Counted from the first letter of the stretch, positions 18,453 through 28,544 are shown. The stretch: 64,000 bases of DNA from an uncultured Flavobacteriales bacterium (GCA_905478765.1 CAJQJY010000001.1:48694-112693), one strand, 5' to 3'. The notes: a model not told the origin generated them from the sequence alone. Program-made: numbers and translations.

Positions 18453-19053
18453 ATTGTTCTCCTTTTCGTTTTTTTAATTCATCTCTTATTTCTGAAGCTT
18501 TTTCATAATCCTCCTCCTCAATTGCTGCAGTAAGTAATTTTTTAAGTTTTGGAGTACTTAAATTACTGATTCCTTGAGGCTCTGGAGTTTTGTCATCCTC
18601 TTCCATAAGAAATAAATCATCTTCTTCTCTTGCACTGTTGATTATAATACCTGCACGAACTAAAATATCTTCAAATGTAAAAATAGGACAGCCGTATCTA
18701 ATTGCAATTGCTATTGCATCTGAAGTTCTTGCATCTATTTCAACTTCCTCTCCTGTAGTTTTATGTTTGCAATGAAAAGCAGCATGAAAAACACCTTCAA
18801 TTAAAGTATGTATTACAACTTTCTGCACTGCAATATCAAAACTATCACCTAATGTTTTAAATAAATCATGAGTAAGTGGTCGGCTTGGTTCTTCTGTTCC
18901 ATCAAGTGCAATTGCAATGGAACGCGCTTCACACCACCCAATAACAATAGGTAACTGGCGCTTTCCAATCGTTTCGTTCAATAATAAAACATAGGCATTG
19001 TTTTGTGAGTTACTTTGCCTTATTGCTGTTATGTCAAGTTGAACGAAATCCAA
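18445..19053 (-). CDS. Bifunctional nuclease-family protein (DUF151) with UVR domain
   Basis: The 202-residue protein has an N-terminal DUF151/BFN domain (residues 1-130), with LPIVIGWCEARSIAIAL and EIDARTSDAIAIAIRYGCPIF, and a C-terminal UVR motif (LKKLLTAAIEEEDYEKASEIRDELKK), as in UvrB/UvrC and ClpC. Plant DUF151 proteins have been reported to act as DNase/RNase; bacterial members are poorly characterised. An acidic linker (EEDDLFLMEEDD) joins the two parts. It is cotranscribed with etfBA upstream and the nucleoside transporter downstream. Confidence 0.92.
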   Translation of the reverse strand: MDFVQLDITAIRQSNSQNNAYVLLLNETIGKRQLPIVIGWCEARSIAIALDGTEEPSRPLTHDLFKTLGDSFDIAVQKVVIHTLIEGVFHAAFHCKHKTTGEEVEIDARTSDAIAIAIRYGCPIFTFEDILVRAGIIINSAREEDDLFLMEEDDKTPEPQGISNLSTPKLKKLLTAAIEEEDYEKASEIRDELKKRKGEQYE

Positions 19054-19054
19054 A

Positions 19055-19999
19055 TTATCTTATTTTTTTAATTTCTTCAATTAATTTTGGAACAACTTCA
19101 AACGCATCACCAACTATTCCGTAATCTGCTGCTTTAAAGAATGGTGCTTCAGGGTCAGTATTTATTGCAACCATTACTTTTGATGAATTTACTCCAGCTA
19201 AATGTTGTATTGCTCCTGAGATACCAATAGCAATATATAAATCTGCAGCAACTGCTTTGCCAGTTTGTCCAACATGTTCTGAATGAGGTCTCCAGCCAAT
19301 ATCAGACACTGGTTTTGAGCAAGCTGTTGCTGCTACTAGTAAGTCAGCTAATTCCTCAATCATTCCCCAGTTCTCTGGTCCTTTTAATCCTCTTCCACCA
19401 GACACCACTATTTCAGCTTCTGATATTGATATTTTCCCACTTGCAGTTTCTTGTCCTTTAATTGTAATTCCTCCTTTTTCTGATGTGTCAGAATTTTCAA
19501 TTGTTAAGGTGCCTTCAGTTTTAATTAACCCAAATGAATTTGGTGCAATTGAGATGATTGCTTTTTCAGAATTTACTTTAACTATCTCAATTGCTTTTGA
19601 AGAGAATGCTTTTCTCTTTACAATTAATGGTGTAGTACTTGTTGCTACCTCAATTACATTACTGATTGCTCCAATTTTTAATTTTGCTGAAAGTCTTGGG
19701 GCAATCATTTTTGCAGTGTAAGTATTTGAAAAAACTATTACTTTTGCATCATTAGCTTGCTCGGCAATCACTGATGTTGCAGCTTGCCCATCACCTTTAA
19801 TAATATTTGAAGCACTAATTACTTTTGAAGCCCCATAATTACCTAATTTATTAAGCTCATCGTTACTAATTTCTCCTAATGATACAGCAACTAGATCTGT
19901 GCCTAATAGTTTTGCAGTTTCACTTGCATAAGAAACTGCTTCAAAAGTACTTTTTCTAAATTTCCCATCCCAACTTTCTGTATATACTAATACTGACAT
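19055..19999 (-). CDS. etfA: Electron transfer flavoprotein alpha subunit
   Basis: The 314-residue protein ends in the FAD-binding domain: VSGGRGLKGPENWGMIEELA, then ATACSKPVSDIGWRPHSEHVGQTGK and LYIAIGISGAIQHLAG, which together hold FAD. With EtfB it accepts electrons from acyl-CoA and related dehydrogenases and passes them to the quinone pool, which here is probably menaquinone because mqnBD occur in the window. It lies 17 nt downstream of etfB in the usual order. Confidence 0.97.
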   Translation of the reverse strand: MSVLVYTESWDGKFRKSTFEAVSYASETAKLLGTDLVAVSLGEISNDELNKLGNYGASKVISASNIIKGDGQAATSVIAEQANDAKVIVFSNTYTAKMIAPRLSAKLKIGAISNVIEVATSTTPLIVKRKAFSSKAIEIVKVNSEKAIISIAPNSFGLIKTEGTLTIENSDTSEKGGITIKGQETASGKISISEAEIVVSGGRGLKGPENWGMIEELADLLVAATACSKPVSDIGWRPHSEHVGQTGKAVAADLYIAIGISGAIQHLAGVNSSKVMVAINTDPEAPFFKAADYGIVGDAFEVVPKLIEEIKKIR

Positions 20000-20016
20000 T
20001 TTTCTAATTCTTTTAA

Positions 20017-20763
20017 TTAAATAACTTTTGCTTCATTTTGCAGTAAGTTAACTAACTCAGCTACATTGTCAGCATCTACTAATTTACAAGCTTCTTTTTC
20101 AACTGGTTTCTCAAAACTTACTGATGAAGTTAGCCCTTCTTTTGATGATGGCTCAATAATTTCTAATGGCTTACTCCTTGCTTGCATAATTCCTCTCATA
20201 TTTGGAATTCTTAGTTCTGATTCTAAAACCAATCCTTTTTGCCCTCCAATTACAAATGGTAATTCTGCAGTAATGTTCTCTTTACCTCCATCAATTTCTC
20301 TAGTTAACTTCGCAGTATTTCCAGAAAGCTCTAGACCATTACAAGCATTAATAAAAGGAAGACTCATCATTTCAGCAAGTATACCTCCTACAGCCCCTCC
20401 ATTATAGTCGATTGATTCTCTACCAGTGATAATTATATCAGCAGGATTATTGCTTAAGTAATTAGCAATTTCATTTGCTGTAGAATAACTATCAGTTGCA
20501 TTCATATTAATTCTTACAGCTGCATCGGCTCCTATTGCTAATGATTTTCTCATTACTGCTTCTACGGTTGCATCACCAACTGTAATAACAGTTACCTTTC
20601 CTCCCGTTACTTCTTTTAGCATCATTGCTTTTGTCAGTCCAAATTCATCATAAGGATTGATTACAAACTGTACTCCATTGGCATCAAAATTACTTCCGTT
20701 ATCAGTAAAGTTGATCTTTGCAGTAGTGTCAGGCACACTACTAATACAAACAACAATATTCAT
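20017..20763 (-). CDS. etfB: Electron transfer flavoprotein beta subunit
   Basis: The 248-residue AMP-binding subunit has typical blocks INPYDEFGLTKAMMLKE, ITGRESIDYNGGAVGGILAEMM, and the ETF-beta signature around LELSGNTAKLTREIDGGKE. It forms the heterodimer with EtfA, encoded next. It is the first gene of an eight-gene minus-strand operon reaching 13902. A TAAGTTTG box at 20798-20791 lies 27 nt upstream of its start and could drive the whole unit. Confidence 0.97.
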   Translation of the reverse strand: MNIVVCISSVPDTTAKINFTDNGSNFDANGVQFVINPYDEFGLTKAMMLKEVTGGKVTVITVGDATVEAVMRKSLAIGADAAVRINMNATDSYSTANEIANYLSNNPADIIITGRESIDYNGGAVGGILAEMMSLPFINACNGLELSGNTAKLTREIDGGKENITAELPFVIGGQKGLVLESELRIPNMRGIMQARSKPLEIIEPSSKEGLTSSVSFEKPVEKEACKLVDADNVAELVNLLQNEAKVI

Positions 20764-20790
20764 TCTTCATTTTTTTAAAATTAATGATTG

Positions 20791-20798
20791 CAAACTTA
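20791..20798 (-). promoter_or_regulatory. -7 box for the etfB-to-lipoprotein operon
   Basis: On the minus strand this is TAAGTTTG, a match to TAnnTTTG, 27 nt before the etfB ATG. It is the only clear promoter box upstream of this eight-gene string. Confidence 0.55.
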
Positions 20799-20893
20799 GA
20801 TAAAATGCGTTAAATATTAGTGCAAAAAAATAGATAAATATCAGCTATCAATATATAAAACAGTTCCATATTATGTGTTTTGTATAAAAATGT

Positions 20894-20901
20894 TAGTTTT
20901 G
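20894..20901 (+). promoter_or_regulatory. -7 box for hppA
   Basis: TAGTTTTG followed by CAAACC fits TAnnTTTG and precedes the hppA ATG by 36 nt of A-rich leader. Confidence 0.5.
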
Positions 20902-20937
20902 CAAACCTTTTAAAATAAATAAACTTAAAAAAAGAAT

Positions 20938-23598
20938 ATGGAATCAATGATGATTTATATGCCAATAGTAATGGCATTTGTGGGGTTAGCCTACATGATG
21001 GTAAAGAAATCTTGGGTAATGAAGCAAGATGCAGGAGATGGGAAAATGAAAGAAATTTCTGATCACATTTACGAAGGAGCTTTGGCTTTCTTAAAAGCGG
21101 AGTACAGACTATTAACACTATTTGTTATCGGAGTAAGTATTTTATTATTTATAGTATCAACAATTGCCCCATCAACGCATTGGCTAATTGTAATCGCCTT
21201 TATTATAGGTGCGATTTTCTCTGCACTTGCAGGTAATATGGGAATGAAAATTGCTACTAAAACTAATGTTAGAACTACACAAGCTGCTCGTACAAGTCTG
21301 CCAAACGCATTAAAAGTATCTTTCGGTGGTGGTACAGTAATGGGATTAGGAGTTGCTGGTTTATCTGTATTAGGATTGACGGTATTCTTTATTGCTTTTT
21401 ATAATTATTTTATGAGTGGTGTTTGGACAAACACTAATGATATGACGATCGTATTAGAAACGTTAGCCGGTTTTTCTTTAGGAGCTGAATCTATCGCTTT
21501 ATTTGCAAGAGTAGGAGGTGGTATTTATACTAAAGCTGCTGATGTTGGTGCTGATTTAGTTGGAAAAGTTGAGGCGGGTATTCCTGAGGATGACCCAAGA
21601 AATCCTGCAACTATTGCTGATAATGTTGGTGATAATGTTGGTGATGTTGCTGGTATGGGAGCTGATTTATTTGGTTCGTATGTAGCAACTGTTTTAGCTG
21701 CAATGGTATTAGGTAATTATATCATTGCTTCTAACGACATTTCTATATTTGAAGGATTTGGTTCTATAGGTCCTATCTTATTACCAATGTCAATAGCTGG
21801 TGTTGGAATTGTAATTTCTTTATTAGGAACTATGTTAGTTTCTATTAAAAGCAATGATGCAAAGGAATCAGAAGTAATGGGGGCATTAAATAAAGGAAAT
21901 TGGTTTTCAATTGCTTTAGTTGCTGTTTCTTGTTATGGTTTAGTAACTTGGATGTTACCTGAAACTATGAAAATGAATTTCTTTGAAACAGGAGGAAATG
22001 TATTGAAAGATATTACTGCAATGCGTGTATTCTATGCTACAATTGTTGGTTTGATTGTAGGTGGGGTTATTTCTTCAGTAACGGAATACTACACTGGTTT
22101 AGGTAAAAAACCAATCTTAAATATTGTTGAAAAATCAGCTACTGGCGCAGGAACAAATATTATTGCAGGTTTAGCTACAGGAATGATTTCTACTTTCCCA
22201 ACAGTTATCTTATTTGCAATGGCTATCTGGTCTTCTTATGCATTCGCAGGTTTTTATGGTGTTGCTATGGCAGCATCAGCAATGATGGCAACTACTGCTA
22301 TGCAATTAGCTATTGATGCTTTTGGACCTATTGCAGATAATGCAGGTGGTATTGCTGAAATGAGTGAACAAGATCCTATCGTAAGAGAAAGAACAGATAT
22401 TTTAGATTCAGTAGGAAATACAACAGCTGCAACCGGTAAAGGTTTTGCTATCGCATCAGCTGCATTAACTTCTTTGGCATTGTTTGCTGCTTATGTTACT
22501 TTTACTGGTATTGATGGGATTAATATCTTTAAGGCTCCTGTATTAGCAATGTTATTTATTGGAGGTATGGTTCCTGTTGTATTCTCTGCTTTAGCAATGA
22601 ATGCTGTAGGAAAAGCTGCAATGGAGATGGTATATGAAGTAAGAAGACAGTTTAAAGAAATTCCTGGAATTATGGAGGGTACTGGAAAACCACAATACGA
22701 TAAATGTGTTGAGATTTCTACGAATGCTTCATTAAAAGAAATGATGCTTCCTGGCATTTTAACTATTGGTTTTCCTTTAATTATTACTTTTATTCCTATG
22801 TTATTTGGAATGAATAACTTAATGATTGCTGAGATGCTAGGTGGTTATATGGCTGGAGTTACTGTAAGTGGTGTTCTTTGGGCAATTTTCCAAAATAATG
22901 CAGGTGGAGCTTGGGATAATGCTAAAAAATCATTTGAAGCTGGTGTAATGATTAATGGAGAGATGACACACAAAGGTTCTGCTGCACATGAAGCAGCAAT
23001 TACTGGAGATACAGTTGGAGATCCTTTCAAAGACACTTCTGGTCCTTCAATGAATATCCTAATTAAACTAACTTGCTTAATTGGATTAGTTATTGCTCCA
23101 ATATTAGGGGGTGGTCATGAAAATAATGAGAATAGTGATAAACAACAACAAATCAAGCCAATTAATGATGTTAATGTTGAGAAAGGTATGATGACGTCTA
23201 ATGTTTCTTCTGCCATGGAATCTGTAGCAATATCATATACTTTTGATAGAAAAACTAAGACTGTAACTGAAATAACAATCAAAGATATTGATTGTCGTGA
23301 AGAATCATCTGGATGTACTGAAGTACTAAAATTAGCTAACAAACAAAATATAGTATTTAAGACTTCTAAAATATCAGTGGACAATAGAAGCAATGAATTT
23401 GATAAAAAAGTTTCTGGTGAATTACATTTTGCAGACAGTAAAATGCAAGCAACTTTATTGTTTAATGTCAGAGGCGATGATAAAGGTTCAACAACACTTT
23501 TAGGTTCTATAATTTTATCGTCTGATAATTTTAAGAAATCCTCATCAGATGTTTCTGTGTATGTAAAAGGGAAATCTAGGGAAGATATTATTGATTAA
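20938..23598 (+). CDS. hppA: Membrane-bound ion-pumping pyrophosphatase with extra C-terminal domain
   Basis: The 886-residue protein has the 16-segment membrane pyrophosphatase core up to about residue 725. Active-site motifs are present: [14 protein letters not shown], the Asp-rich [23 protein letters not shown], and [19 protein letters not shown] has Ala where potassium-independent enzymes have Lys, so K+ dependence is expected. Glu in [14 protein letters not shown] resembles sodium-pumping members, so Na+ export is likely. Beyond the core is a hydrophilic tail of about 160 residues (two cysteines in [12 protein letters not shown], then beta-rich), absent from typical homologues. The C terminus of this family faces outside the cytoplasm. 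Confidence 0.94.
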   Translation: MESMMIYMPIVMAFVGLAYMMVKKSWVMKQDAGDGKMKEISDHIYEGALAFLKAEYRLLTLFVIGVSILLFIVSTIAPSTHWLIVIAFIIGAIFSALAGNMGMKIATKTNVRTTQAARTSLPNALKVSFGGGTVMGLGVAGLSVLGLTVFFIAFYNYFMSGVWTNTNDMTIVLETLAGFSLGAESIALFARVGGGIYTKAADVGADLVGKVEAGIPEDDPRNPATIADNVGDNVGDVAGMGADLFGSYVATVLAAMVLGNYIIASNDISIFEGFGSIGPILLPMSIAGVGIVISLLGTMLVSIKSNDAKESEVMGALNKGNWFSIALVAVSCYGLVTWMLPETMKMNFFETGGNVLKDITAMRVFYATIVGLIVGGVISSVTEYYTGLGKKPILNIVEKSATGAGTNIIAGLATGMISTFPTVILFAMAIWSSYAFAGFYGVAMAASAMMATTAMQLAIDAFGPIADNAGGIAEMSEQDPIVRERTDILDSVGNTTAATGKGFAIASAALTSLALFAAYVTFTGIDGINIFKAPVLAMLFIGGMVPVVFSALAMNAVGKAAMEMVYEVRRQFKEIPGIMEGTGKPQYDKCVEISTNASLKEMMLPGILTIGFPLIITFIPMLFGMNNLMIAEMLGGYMAGVTVSGVLWAIFQNNAGGAWDNAKKSFEAGVMINGEMTHKGSAAHEAAITGDTVGDPFKDTSGPSMNILIKLTCLIGLVIAPILGGGHENNENSDKQQQIKPINDVNVEKGMMTSNVSSAMESVAISYTFDRKTKTVTEITIKDIDCREESSGCTEVLKLANKQNIVFKTSKISVDNRSNEFDKKVSGELHFADSKMQATLLFNVRGDDKGSTTLLGSIILSSDNFKKSSSDVSVYVKGKSREDIID

Positions 23599-23603
23599 TA
23601 ATT

Positions 23604-23634
23604 AAAAAAGCCGAGCAAATGTTCGGCTTTTTTT
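23604..23634. terminator. Bidirectional terminator after hppA
   Basis: AAAAAAGCCGAGC, loop AAAT, GTTCGGCTTTTTT forms a long hairpin with an A run on the left and a T run on the right, so it can serve both hppA and the convergent deoxynucleoside kinase gene. Confidence 0.9.
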
Positions 23635-23657
23635 AATGAAATTTATATTGTAGCTAA

Positions 23658-24272
23658 TTAAAAAAGACCGTTAATTTCAGCATCTATCTTTTCAATTATT
23701 TTACTGAGGTCTTCATCATCATCAGCAAAATTAATGTCATCAACTTCAATTACTAGTAACTTTCCTTTAGCATAGTCTCCGACCCATGCTTCATAGCGCT
23801 CATTAAGTCGTGTTAAATAATCTAAGCGAATACTATTTTCATATTCTCTTCCTCTTTTTTGAATTTGACCTACTAATGTTGGTACAGATGCTCTTAAATA
23901 AATAAGCAAATCAGGCGCTCCAATAAAACCATCCATCAGATTAAAAATTTCCATATAATTATCAAAATCCCTTGTACTCATCAGTCCCATTGAGTGTAAG
24001 TTAGGTGCAAAAATCTTTGCATCCTCAAAAATTGTTCTATCTTGAATGTAAGTTTCCCCACTTTCTTTAATATCTACAATCTGCCTGAATCTACTATTTA
24101 AGAAGTAAACTTGCAGATTGAATGACCATCTTTGCATGTCTTTGTAAAAATCATTCAAATAAGGATTGTTTTCTACGTCTTCATAATGAGCTTCCCATTT
24201 ATAGTGTTTTGCTAGTTTGGTTGTTAAAGTAGTTTTTCCACTACCAATATTTCCTGCTATTGCAATATGCAT
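23658..24272 (-). CDS. Deoxynucleoside kinase (dGK/dAK/dCK type)
   Basis: The 204-residue P-loop kinase has GNIGSGKTT at residues 7-15, the catalytic acidic motif YEDVENNPYL, the DRT motif (QDRTIFEDAKIF) that binds substrate and phosphate, and the LID arginines in QKRGREYE. It phosphorylates deoxynucleosides at the 5' position for salvage. Substrate preference cannot be set from sequence. A second, more divergent family member lies at 29020-29649. The gene stands alone, with the hppA terminator downstream. Confidence 0.93.
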   Translation of the reverse strand: MHIAIAGNIGSGKTTLTTKLAKHYKWEAHYEDVENNPYLNDFYKDMQRWSFNLQVYFLNSRFRQIVDIKESGETYIQDRTIFEDAKIFAPNLHSMGLMSTRDFDNYMEIFNLMDGFIGAPDLLIYLRASVPTLVGQIQKRGREYENSIRLDYLTRLNERYEAWVGDYAKGKLLVIEVDDINFADDDEDLSKIIEKIDAEINGLF

Positions 24273-24354
24273 ATTTAATTTTTTTACTAAAATAAAAAAG
24301 TATTACTACTTGAGTAAGTAAAATGATGTTAGCAATGCTTATTGTTGAAAACTT

Positions 24355-25866
24355 CTACTGAAGTTCCAAAAGGTAATCTGCAATATCACGATTTTCACTA
24401 AGTCTTGGGACTTTAAATTGCCCTCCAAGTCTATTATTTTCACTTAACCATTTATAGAACTCATTGTTTTTAATTTCTACAAGTTCAGGCAATTTAAGAA
24501 TTAGATTTTTAGTTCTTTTTGCCTGATAATCAGAATTAAGATTTTGCAGATTTTCATCAAGATCTTGCATGAATTTGTCCGTATTTTTTGGTGTTTTTTC
24601 AAATTCAATATACCATTGATGTCCCCCCGAATTTTCACTAATATATATAGGGGCAACTGTGTAGTCTCTAATTGAACAGTTGTGTTGGTTGCATGCGTTT
24701 AGTATTGCTGTATCAGTATTATGAACCATAAGTTCTTCTCCAAAAGTATTTATGCAGTTTTTTGTTCTACCACTAATCTTTATTCTAAAAGGGTGGAGGG
24801 TAGTAAATTCAATAATATCACCAATTAAATAGCGCCATAATCCACCATTTGTTGATATGACAATGGTATATTTTTTATTTATTTCTACATCATTCAGTTT
24901 AGTGGGTTCCATTATTCCAATTGAGAATTTTTCCATAGGAATAAATTCATAAAAAATCCCATAATCAAGCATGAGTAACATTCCTTCTGAAGGAGATTTA
25001 TCTTGCAATCCCATTAGACCTTCTGATGCATTATACGCTTCTAAATAACTCATCTTTTTAGAGGGAATTAATTCTTCAAATTGTGATCTGTAGGGTTCAA
25101 AGTTCACACCTCCATGCATGTAAAGCTCTAGATTAGGCCACACTTCTGAGATGCTCTTCTTACCACTAATTTTTATTATTTCTTTCAGTAAAATCAACAT
25201 CCAGGATGGTACTCCTGTAAGATTAGTGATATTTTCATTTACTGCTTGTTGTGCAATTCGCTCTAATTTCTCTTCCCATTCACTCATCAAAGCAGTTTCA
25301 ATATCAGGAATTCTGTGGTAGTTTACCCAAAAAGGGAACTCATCTAAAAGAATTGCTGATAAATCTCCTTCTTTTGCTTTTCCACTTTGTGTTTCAGTAA
25401 TTGATCCTCCAAGCATTAATCCTTTTCCATTATAGATGCTAGAATTTGGAAAGTTATTTCCGTAAAGTGAAAGCATATCTTTCCCCCCCTTAAAGTGTCC
25501 ATCATTTAGTGATTCCTTTGAAATTGGAATATATTTACTTTTGTTATTTGTAGTTCCTGATGATTTTGCAAACCATTTTATTTTCCCTGGCCATAAAATA
25601 TTTTCTTCCCCATTTCTAACTCTATCTACATAATGTGCGATTTCTTCATATGTCCGAATAGGTATTTCTTTTTTAAATGAATCGTAATCTGAAATTTGAT
25701 TGAAATTATGCTCATTCCCAAATATAGTTTCTTTTCCTTTACTTATTAAATAATTGAGAACTTTATTTTGCGTTTCAATAGGAGAATCTTTAAACTTATT
25801 TATTTTTCTGATGCGTTTTTTCATCAAAGAAGAAAGTAAAGTGTTTTTTATTGAAAAGTTGCTCAA
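24355..25866 (-). CDS. GH3-family acyl-adenylating enzyme
   Basis: The product belongs to the GH3 auxin-responsive-promoter family of ANL-type adenylating enzymes. Landmarks are FAKSSGTTNNKSKYIPIS (nucleotide-binding loop), YNASEGLMGLQ, and GLWRYLIGDIIEFT with SGRTKNCINTFGEE. Plant homologues join amino acids to acyl acids; bacterial roles are unclear. The TTG at 25866 is chosen because the N-terminal MSNFSIKNTLLSSLMKKR matches the family better than the ATG at 25824, which would remove 14 conserved-looking residues. The frame continues further upstream, but that would run into the divergent DUF2797 gene. A neighbouring acyl substrate pathway is not evident. Confidence 0.82.
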   Translation of the reverse strand: MSNFSIKNTLLSSLMKKRIRKINKFKDSPIETQNKVLNYLISKGKETIFGNEHNFNQISDYDSFKKEIPIRTYEEIAHYVDRVRNGEENILWPGKIKWFAKSSGTTNNKSKYIPISKESLNDGHFKGGKDMLSLYGNNFPNSSIYNGKGLMLGGSITETQSGKAKEGDLSAILLDEFPFWVNYHRIPDIETALMSEWEEKLERIAQQAVNENITNLTGVPSWMLILLKEIIKISGKKSISEVWPNLELYMHGGVNFEPYRSQFEELIPSKKMSYLEAYNASEGLMGLQDKSPSEGMLLMLDYGIFYEFIPMEKFSIGIMEPTKLNDVEINKKYTIVISTNGGLWRYLIGDIIEFTTLHPFRIKISGRTKNCINTFGEELMVHNTDTAILNACNQHNCSIRDYTVAPIYISENSGGHQWYIEFEKTPKNTDKFMQDLDENLQNLNSDYQAKRTKNLILKLPELVEIKNNEFYKWLSENNRLGGQFKVPRLSENRDIADYLLELQ

Positions 25867-25903
25867 TTTTTGTAAATTTAAGGGCTTAAAAATACAAAAA
25901 AAT

Positions 25904-26722
25904 ATGCTGAGAGATACGCTTAAGAGAATGGTTACAGATTTGCAAGATGTTGTGCAATATACATTGGACATAAATGGTAAAACCCATAGTATGAATAATT
26001 ATATTGGCAAGAAAGTAAAGATTAGTTGGAGTGGTGTTGTAGTATGTGGATGTGGTAAAAAAATGGATAGTTTTTATCGTGCAGGATTTTGTTACAAGTG
26101 TTTTTGGGAATCACCATTAGCATCTCAAAGTATTTTTAAGCCTGAACTTTGTACAGCTCATTTAGGTATTGAAGAAAGAAATTTAGAATGGGAAAAAGAA
26201 TTTCAAATTGCTCCACATTATGTTTATTTAGCAAATTCATCTGGAATAAAAGTTGGAATAACTAGAGGAAGCCAAGGCGTTGTAAGATGGATGGATCAAG
26301 GTGCAAGCCAAGCAATTTTATTAGCAGAAGTCCCAAATAGAAGATTTTCTGGGGACATTGAGGTGTCTTTAAAGAGATTTGTTGCTGATGTTACTAATTG
26401 GAGAAAGATGCTTTCAGGAAATCCAGATTCAGTTGATTTAGTTGCAATGAAAGAAGAGCTTTCAGTTCATGTTCCGGAAGAATTAAAACAATATATTTTG
26501 CCTGACACTAAAGTAACTGAAATTAGATATCCTGTAACACAATATCCATCTAAAATTAAAAGTGTAAAATTAGAGCGAACACCAATTTTAGAGGGGACGC
26601 TTTTAGGAATTAAAGGACAGTATCTTTTATTTGATGGGGATAGAGTTTTTAATATCCGTTCTCATGAAGGATTTATTTCAGAATTTTCTGTTCAGGAAAT
26701 TGCCCAGGGTACTTTATTTTAA
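25904..26722 (+). CDS. DUF2797 zinc-cluster protein
   Basis: The 272-residue protein is read from the ATG at 25904; the open frame upstream is antisense to the GH3 gene. A cysteine-rich N-terminal module (VVCGCGKKMDS, FCYKCFWE, PELCTAHLG) probably binds zinc. VYLANSSGIKVGITRGSQG resembles a GIY-YIG-like fold start, typical of DUF2797. Its function is unknown. It diverges from the GH3 gene with only 37 nt between starts, so the two promoters must overlap. Its 3' end overlaps sppA by 9 nt. Confidence 0.85.
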   Translation: MLRDTLKRMVTDLQDVVQYTLDINGKTHSMNNYIGKKVKISWSGVVVCGCGKKMDSFYRAGFCYKCFWESPLASQSIFKPELCTAHLGIEERNLEWEKEFQIAPHYVYLANSSGIKVGITRGSQGVVRWMDQGASQAILLAEVPNRRFSGDIEVSLKRFVADVTNWRKMLSGNPDSVDLVAMKEELSVHVPEELKQYILPDTKVTEIRYPVTQYPSKIKSVKLERTPILEGTLLGIKGQYLLFDGDRVFNIRSHEGFISEFSVQEIAQGTLF

Positions 26723-28462
26723 TTCCATAATAAAAGGTATCCTTGCCTGAATTTTATCTCTTTTTAGGAGATTTTCAATTGGATTAGTAAGTTCAGTTTT
26801 CAATCCTAGCTTCAGTATTACTAAATCAGAAATACTTGTTTCTCCGCTAAATTTTAGAGCTAATTCAGCAAATGGATCTTTCTTTTTAGGAAGAGAGATG
26901 ATTCTGTAATCTTCAATTTCAGCTAAATAAACAGCAATTTCTACTGCTTTTTCAAGTCCTCCGTAAGTATCAATTAGCCCAATATCTTTTGCGTCATAAC
27001 CAGTCCAAACTCTACCTTGTCCGATTTCATCTACAGCTGTAGTGCTCATATTTCTTCCTTCTCCTACATTAGTGATAAATGTTGTGTAAATATCAACTAC
27101 ACTTTTTTGGATTTTATCTTCTTCAAATTTTGTTAATGCTCTGTTCATTCCTATATCAGCATGCTTGTTGGTATTCACTGTGTCGATAGAAATCCCTAAT
27201 TTATTTTTGTAAAGTTTTTGTAGATTAGGAATCATTCCAAATACTCCAATTGAGCCTGTAATTGTTGTGGGGTTTGCCACTATGCTATCAGCTGCACATG
27301 CAATATAATACCCTCCACTTGCTGCATAATCCCCCATAGAAACTATTAAAGGTTTTTCTTCTTTTACCAATACAGTTTCTCTCCAAATAACATCAGAAGC
27401 CAAAGCACTTCCTCCTGGAGAGTTTACTCTTAATACTATAGCCTTTACATTTTTATCTTCTCTTGCAGCTTTTATTGCTTTAGCAGTCGTTTCTGATCCA
27501 ATACTTTTCTCATTTCCTTTTCCTGAATTGATTTCTCCAGTTGCATAAATAATTGCAATTTTATTTCTGCTAATTTCTTTCTTTGCAACTTTTACATTTG
27601 AGTATTTGTTTAAAGAAATAAAGTTTAGTTTTTCTGATTTTGAAATGACTAATAAGCTATCATCAACTTGATCTTGATATAAAAGAGCGTCAATATATTG
27701 TAAATCCAAACAGCTTTTAGCATTCTCTAAGCTTAAATTATTTGCATGATTATGAATGTCAGATATACTCATACCTCTTTGACTTGCAATGCTGTCAAAT
27801 AAATTATCAGCAATAGAGTTGAGTAATAATTGCATTTGTTCACGGTTTGTATCACTCATTTTATCCAACATAAATGGCTCTACAGCACTTTTAAATTTCC
27901 CGTGTCTTATTATTTGAACATCAATATCTAACTTTTCTAAAAGTCCTTTGTAAAACATAATACTTGCAGATAATCCCTTTAACTCTACTATCCCTTCAGG
28001 GTTCAAATAAATTTTGTTGGCCACTGATGATAAATAATAGGCTGCTTGATTGTATACTTCTGAATAAGCTATAATAGGTTTGCCGGTTTGTTTAAATTCA
28101 AGAAGTTTATTTCTAATTTCTTCTATTTGTGAAATCCCCGCACTTACATAAGAGGTGTTAATGTAGATGACTTGAATATTGTTATCAAATTTTGCTTTTT
28201 CAATATTATCAAGTACTTGTTTTAGCTCTATAGTTGATGCTACATCACCTGACAAATTCAATCCATCAAAAGGGTTTTCTGAGGAGCGTTCAACTACAGA
28301 AGTATTGGCTAAATCAATTTTCAGAATTGAATTTTCCTTTAAATTAACTTCATCTTCTGAGCTTATAATAGCAACTAATCCAATAACTAATAAAATCATT
28401 ACAATTATAGATGAGATGATTCCTATAATTGTAGTTAAGATGTTTTTTAAGAAACTTTTCAT
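26714..28462 (-). CDS. sppA: Signal peptide peptidase SppA (67K, double-domain type)
   Basis: The 582-residue membrane-anchored serine protease has one N-terminal transmembrane segment (about residues 8-33) and two tandem ClpP-like domains. The catalytic lysine is in RHGKFKSAVEPF of the first domain, and the serine nucleophile in DYAASGGYYIACAADSIVAN of the second. TGSIGVFG follows. It degrades residual signal peptides in the membrane. It diverges from folK; a TATTTTTG box lies 17 nt upstream of its ATG on the minus strand. Confidence 0.95.
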   Translation of the reverse strand: MKSFLKNILTTIIGIISSIIVMILLVIGLVAIISSEDEVNLKENSILKIDLANTSVVERSSENPFDGLNLSGDVASTIELKQVLDNIEKAKFDNNIQVIYINTSYVSAGISQIEEIRNKLLEFKQTGKPIIAYSEVYNQAAYYLSSVANKIYLNPEGIVELKGLSASIMFYKGLLEKLDIDVQIIRHGKFKSAVEPFMLDKMSDTNREQMQLLLNSIADNLFDSIASQRGMSISDIHNHANNLSLENAKSCLDLQYIDALLYQDQVDDSLLVISKSEKLNFISLNKYSNVKVAKKEISRNKIAIIYATGEINSGKGNEKSIGSETTAKAIKAAREDKNVKAIVLRVNSPGGSALASDVIWRETVLVKEEKPLIVSMGDYAASGGYYIACAADSIVANPTTITGSIGVFGMIPNLQKLYKNKLGISIDTVNTNKHADIGMNRALTKFEEDKIQKSVVDIYTTFITNVGEGRNMSTTAVDEIGQGRVWTGYDAKDIGLIDTYGGLEKAVEIAVYLAEIEDYRIISLPKKKDPFAELALKFSGETSISDLVILKLGLKTELTNPIENLLKRDKIQARIPFIMELK

Positions 28463-28521
28463 AATGTATTTTAAGTTATCAAAAATACAATTTTTAAATA
28501 GTAGATTTGTAACAATCTTAT

Positions 28522-28529
28522 TATATTTG
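28522..28529 (+). promoter_or_regulatory. -7 box that decides the folK start
   Basis: TATATTTG matches TAnnTTTG. An in-frame ATG follows immediately at 28530 and would lie upstream of the expected transcription start, so the ATG at 28545 is preferred for folK. Confidence 0.55.
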
Positions 28530-28544
28530 ATGACTTTAATAATT

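Noticed and set aside
17053..18775. Several plus-strand open frames opposite the nucleoside transporter and DUF151 genes
   Set aside because: The minus-strand proteins match known families end to end; the plus-strand translations look like low-complexity antisense.
20810..21118. 102-codon minus-strand frame overlapping the hppA promoter and start
   Set aside because: It covers the -7 box and conserved hppA N terminus and has no family likeness.
22491..23393. Open frames on the strand opposite hppA
   Set aside because: They are short shadows of a strongly conserved gene on the plus strand; no start signals or recognisable protein features.
25754..25903. 50-codon N-terminal extension of the DUF2797 frame
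   Set aside because: It is antisense to the GH3 gene and the family begins at the ATG at 25904.
28179..28544. Upstream extension of the folK frame into sppA
   Set aside because: The extension is antisense to the sppA N terminus, and a promoter box at 28522 lies inside it; folK starts at 28545.
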